In this document: positions 14,750 through 23,225 of the stretch, piece by piece
Position numbering within the stretch: position 1 is the first letter of the stretch
Layout of the letters: every line of letters starts with the position of its first letter
Program-made: the position numbers and the translations under genes
Assembly (NCBI GenBank): GCA_041687755.1
Contig: JBDNJM010000201.1
Coordinates: 1-27,423, forward strand
Direction: 5' to 3'
From: JBDNJM01 sp041687755
GTDB lineage: Bacteria > Planctomycetota > UBA1135 > GCA-002686595
Length of the DNA stretch: 27,423 nt
The notes under the pieces: generated by a model
The model's input: only the letters and a program-made list of their open reading frames with translations
Told to the model about the DNA's origin: nothing
Database searches by the model: none

Positions 14750-15686
14750 CAGCGAAGGGGCTTGGCGGCGTGGGGAGCGGGCGGACGTGGGCGGTGCGGG
14801 CCATGTTCGCCCGCGCCGCAGTGAGCTACGCAAACCCGGGGCCGAAGTGAAGCGGCGAAGTGGGGTTTCTGACCGAGAGGTGGTTCGGCCCCCGACCGAG
14901 GTCACCTGGAACCTGCAGCGGCGTGTGGAGGAGCGAGTGGCCCTTCAGGGACGACTGGGGGGCCTTAGCGTTCTGAATCGCACGGGCCGAGTGAGCGACC
15001 GCGCACGCCGACGAGCGCGCCACCGCGCGCCGATCGGTGGGGCCGCGCTGTCCCTCGATTGGGCACTCGGTTTCCACTGGTCGGCCGTGGGTTAGAGCGC
15101 CTACCATAGCGCACCTCCGGGCGGGTGTTCGGACCTCGACCTGTCTCGTCGGCCTCCCACAGCCGAGAGGCGGTCGGCAAAGCCCCCGTCCGCAGCGTCT
15201 CCAGGTTGCCCCCGAGCCCCGCGAGGACTCGGGACCACCTCCTCACCTCGAATCGACCTCTATCTCGGCGCGTTCCGCGCCAGCACTCGCCCGCGGGCCC
15301 GATCGCGCCCAGGACCCGTCGCAGAGCGATCCGCTCTCGAACCTTCCCTCGAGGCTCCGCCCTCACCGAAGTCCCGCACGCACTGACTTGCTTGCGCTCC
15401 CCGTTGCTCCTGATTCGATCTTCGAAGAATCAGGCGACCCGCAGGACCCCTCTGAATCGAATCTCCGCTCGCGTCCGTTTCTAATGGCCCCCGAGCGAAA
15501 CCTCCCCGGGATCGATGTCGGGGAGGACGCACTGACGCCCGCTTCCGAACACCGCATCCGATCGCTCCGCCGCCGCCTCCCGTACCAGGGGGGCATCGCG
15601 CCGTTGACCGAGCGGACTTGCTACCACTCCCGGACCGCTGCGGCGGCGCCTCGCGCTGCCGCCCGCCTCTTTAGAACTCTGCAACC
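14750..15686. other. 937-bp gene-free region between divergent lipoprotein genes
   Basis: I find no credible gene here. The + strand frame ending at 15690 (from 15037) has low-complexity Pro/Arg/Ser composition and no domain, and it overlaps the next start. The region must carry the promoters of both divergent genes. One clear inverted repeat, CCTGATTC (15409-15416) with GAATCAGG (15427-15434), could be an operator-like site or a leader hairpin. The right half is less GC-rich and pyrimidine-heavy, consistent with a long 5' leader of the 15687 gene. Confidence 0.5.
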
Positions 15687-18600
15687 ATGAATCAGAACCA
15701 CCTGGTTTCCCTCCTCAGCGCCACCTCGCTGCTCGGCCTCGCGGCCTGTGGCGGCGGCTCCGACGGCGGGGGCACTGGCCCCCTCACCATCACCACCTGC
15801 GGCCTGGGCTGTTCGGGTCCCGTGGGCGGTCCGATCTCGTGCGCCACGACCGAGGTGTTCATCAACCAGGAGTTCTCGGTCGAGTTCAGCGAGCCGCTCA
15901 ACCCAGCCTCGGTCAATTCCTCGACCTTCCGGATCGTTGACTCGGTCTCGGGCCAGGTGCCGATCGGGCAGTTTGAGATCGATCCCGCGAACCCGCGGCG
16001 GGTGACGTTTCGCCCGACGCTCACGTTCGACAACAACGGCAACCCGCTGTTTGGTCTGACGCAGGACGCCTCCTACCAGATCACGATCCCGGGCTTGAAC
16101 AGCGATCCCCAGGGGCCGTTCATCACGACGACTTCGGGCAACCCAAACCTGACGCAGCTCGAGTGCTTCGTTGCTGCCACGCTTGGCGTTAACGACCCGG
16201 TGCCCGGCGCGCCCTCGGTCACGGCGACGATCCAGGTGCTCGGCGGCGCGGGCCAGATTCTTGACGAATTTCCCCTCGATGGCGCGACCGAGGTGCAGCC
16301 GGACTCGCAGATCAGCCTGCTGTTCGACGACATCATGAACCCCGCGACGCTCGTCAACCCGGCGACGGGGCAGGCGAACTTCATCACGGTGCGGCTCGAT
16401 CTGGACAGCGATCCCTCGACCCTCGCGGATCAGCTGCCGATTTCAGGCACCTACGGCATCGCGATCGACGACACGCTCGGCACCACGACGGTCGTGTTCG
16501 ACCCCGCCGGAGGCTTTCCGACGGCTGGCACCGACCCCAACGACCCCAGGCTGGTCGTGATCGACCTGCCGCCCACCGTCGTCGACCTCGGCGGCAACGG
16601 CCTAGTCAACGCGGGCAACTTCTCGTTCACGACCACCGTCGCTGCAGCGGTCGAGATCGAATTGACCGAGGACTTCACCGAGACGGAGCGCGTTGACACC
16701 GCCCGCACCGGCCTGCGGCTCGACCCCGAGGGCGAGGGCGTCAAGAACATCTTGAACGGCTCCGGCCAGACGGTCGACACGGAGTTCGTCCCGGGACGTC
16801 TTCTGCGCGGCCTCGGCGGCGGCAGCGGTCGTTTGGGGAGCCTCGAGCTGGGCACCTCCGAGGAACTGGTGCTCTCGACGGGCCCGGACATTCCTACGGT
16901 CTTCGGGCCCGGGCTTCTTGCGGGTCCCGTCGACGAGGACGGCAACTCGACGAACGATCCCCAGGAGATCGTCGCCTACAACGTGCCGGCGATCGTGCTT
17001 GACAACTACACGACCGACGGCGCCGAGCCGGGTGAGGCCGCGATCAGCGTCTCGAACGGCGTGTTCGAGTTCGACACGCTTTCGATCGGACCGGGCGCCA
17101 AGCTGCGCTTTGTGGGCGACAACCCGCCGCGACTTTTCGTGCGCGGCGAGATGGATGTCGTCGGCTTCGTAGATCTGACGCCCACAGCGCCAGGTGCTCA
17201 CGACAGCCAGCTCGGCTTTGGCCAAGACGGCGTGACTGGCGCTCTCGGCGGCGGCACGGGCGGCGACGGCGGCGATCGCCCCGATGCCCCGGCGGCCCTG
17301 ATCGGCACCACGAACGACTTCTTCTTCGGGTTCAACCACCAGGCAAGTGCGGTGCTCGACCTGCACGGCGCGAGCGGCCTGGGTCGCGGTGACCTGCCCG
17401 GCGTCTTGGGCAATGACCGCGGCGCGGGCGGCGGCGGCACCAGCTGGCCGACGATCTTCCCGGGACCGACGCAGGACGACCTAGGCAACGGCCAGTTCTT
17501 GAACCTGTTCTTTTGCGGCTCCCGGCAGCAGGGCGCGCCGGGCGCCGGCGGCAGCTTCGCGACCCAGGGCGGCGACCCGAACTATCGGCCCTTCGCGGCC
17601 GGTGCGCTAGTCACTGGACCGCCGCTGCCCTCCGGCGGCTCGGACCTGCTGCTCGCCTCGTCCGCGAACCTGGACCAGGATTCGGGCGGGACGCTGCTCG
17701 GCGGCGCCGGTGGCGGCGGTGGCGGCAACGGGATCATCACGACGGCCCAGAACCAGTCCGGCGGCATCGCGCCGTGTCTGCCGGGCCTCGAGATCTACAT
17801 CGATCATTCCGGCGCCGCGGGCGGCGCCGGCGGTGGCGGCGTGCAGCTGCAGGCCGGCCGTTCTCTGCGCGTGATCGGTGCACTGGTCGCCCGCGGTGGC
17901 GACGGTGGAACCGGAGCGGCCAGCTCCTCCTTCTCGACCTCGGCCAGCCCCCAGATCTTCCCGAACGCCTGGACTGCGCCGGGCGGCGGCGGCTCGGGCG
18001 GTGCGATCCTGATCCAGTCGATCGACGTGGACATCGCCGACGTCCCCGGGACGATCGACGTGCGCGGCGGCCTCGGTGGCGACATGAACCCGATAGTCGG
18101 CGGCCCGCCGATCAATAGCCAGACGACCGGCGGCAACGGTGGCGCTGGCGTCGTGCAGATCTTCAACTCGCCGCTCGTGCTGCTCGACCTCGAAGAGGAG
18201 TTCGGCAAGGTCCGCGCGTTCAACAGCGAGGACGACGAGCCCGTGGGGCTCGACCCCTCGGACGTGGTTCGCGTGGGGGACTGGAGCTTCGTCGGCAACG
18301 GGCCTGGCACAACTTCGGGCTTCCAGTCCTGCTGGCGCGAGGTTCAGGGATCGTTCTTCAACATCGATTTCGCGCTGGACGACTTCAGCGATCCGGATCC
18401 GGCCAACTGGGTCTACGGCTGGAACATGCAGGTCCAGCTGCGGCAGCCCTGCGGCGTGGTCGACTACCGCGGCGACTCCGGTCTGGTCAGCCTCCAGTTA
18501 GGCCAGAGCCTCGAGGATCTGCTTGGCAACGATGTCGGCGGCTCGGCGGTCGTCGTGCGCTTCCAGGGCGCGCGTACCCTCGAGCCCCTCGACGATCCCT

Positions 18601-18833
18601 GCGACACCGCTGCCGACGCGGACGAGATTCTCTCGGGTTCCGTGACGCCGTGGCTCGAGTCCCCGGCGGAGCTCAACACCTACTGGGACAACGCCCTTCC
18701 GGACAACCCGACGCTGGCCTCCCAGCTGAAGCCGAACGTCATCCGGTACACGGTGCTGATCGATTCCTCGGCCAGCCTCGGGGACTTCGTCGAGGGCGTG
18801 AACTCGGTCTCGATCACGACGCTCGCAGACTGA
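15687..18833 (+). CDS. Large Ig-like and Gly-rich surface lipoprotein
   Basis: The 1048-residue product has a lipoprotein signal 'LVSLLSATSLLGLAAC' with lipidated Cys22, followed by a GGGSDGGG tether. Two SbsA-type Ig-like domains follow. The first is at about 50-150 ('FINQEFSVEFSEPLNPASVNSST'). The second is at about 190-325 ('PDSQISLLFDDIMNPATLV' through 'NAGNFSFTT'). A beta-rich middle part (about 330-500) leads to a long Gly-rich region (about 510-840), with strands such as 'LRVIGALVARGGDGG' and 'IDVRGGLGGDM' that look like a beta-solenoid. The last 200 residues contain two or three Cys and no recognised domain. The N-terminal plan parallels the 287-2167 protein. An extracellular structural or adhesive role is inferred. 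The start ATG is well fixed by the signal peptide. The stop codon lies within P1 of repeat copy C. Confidence 0.85.
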   Translation: MNQNHLVSLLSATSLLGLAACGGGSDGGGTGPLTITTCGLGCSGPVGGPISCATTEVFINQEFSVEFSEPLNPASVNSSTFRIVDSVSGQVPIGQFEIDPANPRRVTFRPTLTFDNNGNPLFGLTQDASYQITIPGLNSDPQGPFITTTSGNPNLTQLECFVAATLGVNDPVPGAPSVTATIQVLGGAGQILDEFPLDGATEVQPDSQISLLFDDIMNPATLVNPATGQANFITVRLDLDSDPSTLADQLPISGTYGIAIDDTLGTTTVVFDPAGGFPTAGTDPNDPRLVVIDLPPTVVDLGGNGLVNAGNFSFTTTVAAAVEIELTEDFTETERVDTARTGLRLDPEGEGVKNILNGSGQTVDTEFVPGRLLRGLGGGSGRLGSLELGTSEELVLSTGPDIPTVFGPGLLAGPVDEDGNSTNDPQEIVAYNVPAIVLDNYTTDGAEPGEAAISVSNGVFEFDTLSIGPGAKLRFVGDNPPRLFVRGEMDVVGFVDLTPTAPGAHDSQLGFGQDGVTGALGGGTGGDGGDRPDAPAALIGTTNDFFFGFNHQASAVLDLHGASGLGRGDLPGVLGNDRGAGGGGTSWPTIFPGPTQDDLGNGQFLNLFFCGSRQQGAPGAGGSFATQGGDPNYRPFAAGALVTGPPLPSGGSDLLLASSANLDQDSGGTLLGGAGGGGGGNGIITTAQNQSGGIAPCLPGLEIYIDHSGAAGGAGGGGVQLQAGRSLRVIGALVARGGDGGTGAASSSFSTSASPQIFPNAWTAPGGGGSGGAILIQSIDVDIADVPGTIDVRGGLGGDMNPIVGGPPINSQTTGGNGGAGVVQIFNSPLVLLDLEEEFGKVRAFNSEDDEPVGLDPSDVVRVGDWSFVGNGPGTTSGFQSCWREVQGSFFNIDFALDDFSDPDPANWVYGWNMQVQLRQPCGVVDYRGDSGLVSLQLGQSLEDLLGNDVGGSAVVVRFQGARTLEPLDDPCDTAADADEILSGSVTPWLESPAELNTYWDNALPDNPTLASQLKPNVIRYTVLIDSSASLGDFVEGVNSVSITTLAD

Positions 18834-18958
18834 GTGCCCGTTAGGCGGTGGTGCTGTCTGAGCGCAGTGGCACTCAGGTTCTTCTTGGCCCATCGGCTTC
18901 GCCGCTGGAGCTTGAGACATCAGGGTGCCGCTGCGCGGCAGCTTTCAGGGTCTCTGGG
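18830..18958 (+). repeat. Stop-codon-overlapping structured 3' element, copy C
   Basis: This is the most diverged copy in sequence, but its pairing is kept. P1 pairs CTGAGTGCC (18830-18838, containing the TGA stop) with GGCACTCAG (18869-18877) perfectly around a 30-base loop. The 16-base linker again ends in GGCCCAT. P2 pairs CGGC (18894-18897) with GCCG (18901-18904). Outer P3 pairs GAGAC (18914-18918) with GTCTC (18950-18954), enclosing TGCCGC (18926-18931) with GCGGCA (18935-18940). The closing pentamer is CTGGG (18954-18958). Compared with copy A, P1 and outer P3 have changed on both arms together. Confidence 0.78.
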
Positions 18959-18993
18959 TGCCTGTAGATGACCACGATGCTCGAGTCTCTAGG

Positions 18994-19033
18994 GCCAGGG
19001 CCCGCACCGGAATGTTCCGGGGCGGGCCCTGGC
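18994..19033. terminator. Long hairpin downstream of repeat copy C
   Basis: A 19-bp stem (18994-19012 with 19015-19033) has a single internal mismatch, with GTTCC-type arms meeting at only two unpaired bases, so the apical few pairs must open to form a loop. No T-tract follows on either strand. It lies between the 1048-residue lipoprotein gene and the amidohydrolase gene. It may be a factor-assisted terminator or a protein-binding palindrome. Confidence 0.5.
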
Positions 19034-19145
19034 TCGTGGGGGGCTCGCTGGCCGGCTAGCGGCGAGGGGCGGCGTCCGCGTCGAATGCTCGGCGCTCCTC
19101 GGAGCTCGAGGCTCGGAACGCGTGCTGAACCGCTTCGTTTGATCC

Positions 19146-20372
19146 ATGTCCAACTCGGAACCTGACCTTCTGCTGCGTGCGCCGTTGGTGCAGCTCGCTC
19201 CCGATCGCTGTGTCGAGGACGGGGCGGTGCTGCTGCGGGGGGGGCGCGTGCTGGAGGCGGGGGACTGGGGGCGGGTCGCTGCGGTCGCGGGGGCAGGGGT
19301 GCGGCGGGTGGAGGTCGAGGGCGGTCTGTTGGGAGCGGGTCTGGTCAATGCGCATGCCCATCTGGAGCTGGGGGGCCTCGCGGGCTTGCTGGAGCGCGGG
19401 ACGGGGTCCTTCGGGGGCTGGATCCGATCGTTGATGCGCACCCGCGCAGAACTCGGGGAGGCGGCGCTCGAGCGCGGGCTGAACGCGGGGCTGCGGCGCG
19501 CCCAGCTCACCGGGACGACGCGCATCGCGGACATCGACTCGCTGGGTTTGGGCGCGACGGACGAGCGGGGCGGGCGCCAGCGATTCGTCGAGTTGCTCGA
19601 CGCCGGGGACGCGCAGCGGGCGGGTCTCGAGGGGGAGCGGGCGCGGGAGCTGGCGGGGTCGGACTCGGAGCTCGGATTCTCGCCCCACGCGCCCTACACG
19701 GTTTCGACCGGGCTGATGAAGCGCCTCGCTCGGGTCGCGCAGGGCCATCCTGGTGTCCGGCTCGCCGTGCACTGGTCGGAAACACAGGACGAACTGAGCT
19801 GGTGGGAGACGGGCCGTGGAGGGCTTGCGGAGCTGCTCGGTCGTGGCCCGGACCCCGGGCAGCGCAGCCACCCCGGGTCCCTCGACTGGATGGTGGCCTG
19901 CGGGCTTCCGCTGCGCCGCACGGCCCTGATCCACGGCAACTGGCCCGCCCCTGGCGAGCCGGAGCGGCTGGCTCGATCGGGTGCGACCCTCGTGCATTGC
20001 CCCGGCTGCCACGCCTGGTTCGGCCGGGAGCCGTTCCCGCTGCGCCGGTACCTGGACGCGGGGGTGCCGGTGGCATTGGGGACGGATAGCCTCGCGAGCA
20101 ACGAAGATCTGGACCTGTTGCGCGAGGCGGATCTGCTGCGGCGCGGGGCCCCCGACGCTTCTCCGGCGGAGGTCTGGGCCATGCTGACCACGACCGGAGC
20201 CCGCTGGCTCGGCCTCGCGGGCGGCGGCGTGCTCGAGCCGGGGGCCCGGGCCGATCTGACGGCGCTGCGAGTCGGCACGGGGGACCCAGCCGCCGCCTTG
20301 GACCAGGTCACCTCGGGTGCGGCCGAGGTCGCAGGCGTCTGGCTCGAGGGAGAGCCGGTCGCGATAACGTAG
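19146..20372 (+). CDS. Amidohydrolase-superfamily deaminase (aminofutalosine deaminase-like)
   Basis: The 408-residue metallo-amidohydrolase has the ordered motifs of the SAH/MTA/aminofutalosine deaminase group. These are the metal-binding 'NAHAHLEL' (about 68-75), 'SPHAPYTVS' (about 179), 'VHWSETQDE' (His and Glu, about 207), 'LIHGNW' (about 261), 'VHCPGCHAWFG' (about 283) and the catalytic Asp in 'GTDSLASNEDLDLL' (about 312). A composite beta-sandwich is built from the N-terminal 'LRAPLVQL' and the C-terminal 'GARADLTALRV' strands. The 'HLEL' and 'GTDSLASN' wording resembles enzymes that deaminate 6-amino-6-deoxyfutalosine in the futalosine menaquinone pathway. That assignment is inference, since no other menaquinone gene is nearby. 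The ATG at 19146 has no clear ribosome binding site. The next gene starts 106 bp downstream on the same strand. Confidence 0.87.
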   Translation: MSNSEPDLLLRAPLVQLAPDRCVEDGAVLLRGGRVLEAGDWGRVAAVAGAGVRRVEVEGGLLGAGLVNAHAHLELGGLAGLLERGTGSFGGWIRSLMRTRAELGEAALERGLNAGLRRAQLTGTTRIADIDSLGLGATDERGGRQRFVELLDAGDAQRAGLEGERARELAGSDSELGFSPHAPYTVSTGLMKRLARVAQGHPGVRLAVHWSETQDELSWWETGRGGLAELLGRGPDPGQRSHPGSLDWMVACGLPLRRTALIHGNWPAPGEPERLARSGATLVHCPGCHAWFGREPFPLRRYLDAGVPVALGTDSLASNEDLDLLREADLLRRGAPDASPAEVWAMLTTTGARWLGLAGGGVLEPGARADLTALRVGTGDPAAALDQVTSGAAEVAGVWLEGEPVAIT

Positions 20373-20478
20373 ACTGATCCGCGTGCCGCGGGGTCGCGGC
20401 AAGGCCCATGCTGCGCACTTATCGACCGAACCCCGCCGCCCCCGCGCGGCCCGCCGCACTCCGGTATTGGGGGCTCCA

Positions 20479-21240
20479 ATGAGGGTCGCCGTCCTGTCGG
20501 ACCTGCACGCCAACCGCGAGGCGACCGAGGCGGTCTGGGCGCACCTCTCGGAGCGCTCCGTGGACAGCATGGTGTGCCTAGGCGATGTCGTGGGCTACGG
20601 GCCCGACCCGGAGTTTTGCGTGGACATGGTGCGCGGGCATGCGACGTGGTGCCTGATGGGTAACCATGACGAGGCTCTGCACCGCGACGCGAGCGACTTC
20701 AATTCGTACGCCCGGGAGGCGATCGACTACACCCGGCGACGGATGCGGCCGCGCTGGTGGAGCTCCTCCGAGCGCAAGGCGCGCTGGGAATGGCTGGCGG
20801 CGCTGCCCCTGACCAAGGACATCGGGCGCTTTCACTTCTTCCACGGCTCGCCGCGCGATCCGGTGCGCGAGTACGTGCTGTCCACGGACGGGTTGCTGAA
20901 CCCGGACAAGCTGCGGGCGATCTTCGAGGCCTTCGACGGCATCGCCTTCGCCGGACACACGCACCAGCCGGGGATGCACGATGCGGACCTGCGTTGGTCG
21001 GGGCTAGACGGCGCCGCGGAGCGCACGGTCGAGCTGCCGCCAGAGACGCGCGCGTTCATCAACGTCGGTTCGGTGGGGCAGCCGCGCGACGGGGACCCCC
21101 GGGCGTGCTACTGCATTCTCGAGGACGAGCGGCTGACCTGGCACCGGGTCGCCTACGACGTCCGCCGCACCCAGTCCAAGATCCGGGCGACCGGTTCCCT
21201 CCCCGAAGTCCTGGCGCGGCGGCTCGAGGTCGGCAAGTAG
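20479..21240 (+). CDS. Calcineurin-like metallophosphoesterase
   Basis: The 253-residue protein is a compact cytosolic phosphoesterase of the YfcE/ApaH-like type. Its dinuclear metal ligands are all visible: 'LSDLHANREA' (D7, H9), 'LGDVVGYGPDP', 'GNHDEAL', 'FHGSPRDP' and 'GHTHQPG'. The closing 'INVGSVGQPRDGDPRACY' strand is typical of this subfamily. I chose the ATG at 20479 because the catalytic sheet starts immediately (MRVAVLSDLHAN). The frame opens earlier, at 20383, but that would add an Arg/Pro-rich extension of 32 residues. The natural substrate cannot be read from the sequence; phosphodiesters or dinucleotide polyphosphates are possible. It lies between the amidohydrolase gene and cutA in a same-strand series. 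Confidence 0.9.
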   Translation: MRVAVLSDLHANREATEAVWAHLSERSVDSMVCLGDVVGYGPDPEFCVDMVRGHATWCLMGNHDEALHRDASDFNSYAREAIDYTRRRMRPRWWSSSERKARWEWLAALPLTKDIGRFHFFHGSPRDPVREYVLSTDGLLNPDKLRAIFEAFDGIAFAGHTHQPGMHDADLRWSGLDGAAERTVELPPETRAFINVGSVGQPRDGDPRACYCILEDERLTWHRVAYDVRRTQSKIRATGSLPEVLARRLEVGK

Positions 21241-21325
21241 CCGGGCGGGCTCGCGCCGGAGCCACGCCACGGAAGCACGCTATGGGGGCCCGCTCGCCGC
21301 GCGTTCCCAAAATTCGAACCTCGTC

Positions 21326-21679
21326 ATGCCCAACCCCACACCTGATCCGCAGCGCGAGGGCCCGCGGCTCGTGCTGGTGACCGCGCCGGACGCGGCGGTC
21401 GCCGAGCGGCTGGCTGAAGGCCTGCTGGAGCGGGAACTCGCTGCCTGCTGCAACCTGATCCCTCAGGTGACGAGCCTCTACCGCTGGGAGGGGGCCGTGC
21501 AGCGCGACACGGAGCAGCTGATGTTGGTGAAGACGACGGCGCAGCACCTGCGCGCGGTGCAGGCGTTCCTGAAGGCGGAGCACCCTTACGACGTCCCGGA
21601 GTGCATCGCGCTTGAGCCGAGCGCGGTCGAGGCGAGCTACCTCGCCTGGTGGCTGGCCGCAGTGCGAGGGGGGGCGTGA
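21326..21679 (+). CDS. cutA: CutA family protein (divalent cation tolerance)
   Basis: CutA1 proteins are small stable trimers with a ferredoxin-like fold, linked to divalent metal tolerance, although the mechanism is unsettled. The 117-residue product has the core strand 'RLVLVTAPDAAVAERLAEGL', the signature 'ELAACCNLIPQVTSLYRWEG', 'MLVKTTAQHLRAVQAFL' and 'HPYDVPECIALE'. These match the family end to end, with a short Pro-rich N-terminal extension of about a dozen residues. The gene overlaps the start of the following transporter gene by 4 bases (GTGA), so the two are likely co-translated. Confidence 0.94.
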   Translation: MPNPTPDPQREGPRLVLVTAPDAAVAERLAEGLLERELAACCNLIPQVTSLYRWEGAVQRDTEQLMLVKTTAQHLRAVQAFLKAEHPYDVPECIALEPSAVEASYLAWWLAAVRGGA

Positions 21680-23199
21680 GCTCCACGGCAGACCTCGACG
21701 GGGGGCCTGAGGCGGGCCGGCCGTTCGCGCGGCGCTCGCTGTCGCGGCGGGTCGGGTTGATTGCTGGACCGCTGGCGTTCGCACTGCTCCTGTGGCTGCC
21801 GGGGCTCCCGCTGGACTTCCATCAGCGCGCCGCCGCAGGCGTCGTGTGCTGGACTTCGGCGTGGTGGCTGACCGAGACGATCGCGATCGGGGCGTCGTCG
21901 CTGCTGCCGGCCGTGCTGCTGCCGATCCTGGGCGTCGTGGACGCGAAGGATGCTGCGGGCAGCTACATGAACGACCTGATCCTGCTGTTCCTCGGCGCGT
22001 TCTTGCTCGCGCTGACGCTGGAGGCCTGGGGGCTGCACAAGCGGCTAGCCCTGTGGGTTGCGCTCGCCGTGGGCGGTCAGCCGCGGCGGATCGTACTGGG
22101 GTTCATGGTGAGCGGCGGCGTGCTGTCGATGTGGATGAACAACACGGCGACCTGCCTGATGCTGCTGCCGATCGCCCTGGCGGTAATCGCGGCAGTCGGT
22201 TCCGAGCAGCCGGACGGCGGCCGCGCGTTCGGGCTGTCGCTGCTGCTGGGCACGGCCTACGCCTGCTCGGTGGGAGGGGTAGTGACGCCGGTCGGTACGG
22301 CGCCGAACCAGGTGTTCCTGGGGCTGGCGGCCGACGCGTTCCCCGAGCGCCCCGAGATCTCCTTCGCGGCCTGGATGCTGGCGTTCGGTCCGCTGCTGCT
22401 GGTGTTCCTGCCGGTGTGCTGGTGGCTGCTGACCCGCGTGCTGATCCGCGTGCCCGCCGACGGTGCGGCCGGCGCTCGTGTTCTGGCGGAAGAACAGGCG
22501 AAGCTGGGCCCCGTGCGGAAGGCTGAGAAGCGCGCGGGCGGGCTGTTCGCGCTGGCCGTCGTGCTGTGGGTGACGCGCGCGGACGTCGAGCTGTTTGGGC
22601 TCGAGCTTTCAGGGTGGCAGACCTGGGCGGGGCTGGAAGGCGTGTCGAATACGACCGTCGCGCTGGGGCTTGCGCTGCTGTGCTTCGTGGTGCCCTCGGG
22701 CGATCGGCCGGGCGAGGCGTTGCTCGACTGGAAGAGCGCCAAAGGGCTGCCCTGGGAGATTTTGATTCTGCTGGGCGGCGGGTTCTGCCTCGCGCTTGGC
22801 GTGCGCGCGTCGGGACTCGACATCTGGCTGGGCGGCTCGATCGCACCCCTCGTCGCCTCAACCTCGCCGTTCGTGCTCTCACTCGTGCTCGCGCTGGGCG
22901 TCAGCCTGCTGACCGAGGTGACCTCCAACACGGCCACGACCCAGGTCCTGCTCCCGCTGCTGGCGAGCGCGGCGATCGAGGCCGACCGCGATCCCTACCT
23001 GCTGATGCTTCCAGCGACGGCGGCGGCTTCTTGCGCGTTCATGCTGCCGGTCGCCACGCCGCCGAACGCGGTGGTGTTCTCGAGCGGCAAGCTTCGGATC
23101 GCCGAGATGGCGCGGGTCGGCTTCCTGATCAACATCGTGATGGTGATCACGATCGCCGTCGTCTTCCACTTCTGGGGGCGACGCGTGCTGGGCCTCTGA
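21676..23199 (+). CDS. DASS/SLC13 family sodium-coupled anion transporter
   Basis: The roughly 507-residue membrane protein has about a dozen hydrophobic segments and both family-defining 'SNT'-type motifs. The first is 'SMWMNNTATCLMLLPIA', with N in place of the usual S. The second is 'LLTEVTSNTATTQVLLPLLA'. These hairpin-tip motifs bind the carboxylate or sulfate substrate and Na+ in the DASS family. The 'PVGTAPNQVFLG' and 'VATPPNAVVFSSG' loops are also typical. Substrate is probably a dicarboxylate, sulfate or phosphate. I chose the GTG at 21676, which overlaps the cutA stop (GTGA) and has a GAGG-like site about 6 bases upstream. An in-frame GTG at 21649 lies further inside cutA. The gene faces the glycosyltransferase gene tail to tail, 25 bp apart. 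Confidence 0.92.
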   Translation: MSSTADLDGGPEAGRPFARRSLSRRVGLIAGPLAFALLLWLPGLPLDFHQRAAAGVVCWTSAWWLTETIAIGASSLLPAVLLPILGVVDAKDAAGSYMNDLILLFLGAFLLALTLEAWGLHKRLALWVALAVGGQPRRIVLGFMVSGGVLSMWMNNTATCLMLLPIALAVIAAVGSEQPDGGRAFGLSLLLGTAYACSVGGVVTPVGTAPNQVFLGLAADAFPERPEISFAAWMLAFGPLLLVFLPVCWWLLTRVLIRVPADGAAGARVLAEEQAKLGPVRKAEKRAGGLFALAVVLWVTRADVELFGLELSGWQTWAGLEGVSNTTVALGLALLCFVVPSGDRPGEALLDWKSAKGLPWEILILLGGGFCLALGVRASGLDIWLGGSIAPLVASTSPFVLSLVLALGVSLLTEVTSNTATTQVLLPLLASAAIEADRDPYLLMLPATAAASCAFMLPVATPPNAVVFSSGKLRIAEMARVGFLINIVMVITIAVVFHFWGRRVLGL

Positions 23200-23209
23200 G
23201 CGGGGGCTT

Positions 23210-23225
23210 GGGGCGTTGGCGCCCC
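23210..23225. terminator. Short hairpin between convergent genes
   Basis: GGGGCG (23210-23215) pairs with CGCCCC (23220-23225) around a TTGG loop. It lies between the transporter stop and the minus-strand glycosyltransferase stop, whose last base is part of the stem. No T-tract follows on either side. It may contribute to bidirectional termination, but the support is weak. Confidence 0.4.

Noticed and set aside
15037..15690. A possible 217-residue protein before the large lipoprotein
   Set aside because: Pro/Arg/Ser-rich without any domain or signal, no ribosome binding site, and it overlaps the next start codon. Composition looks like non-coding GC-rich DNA.
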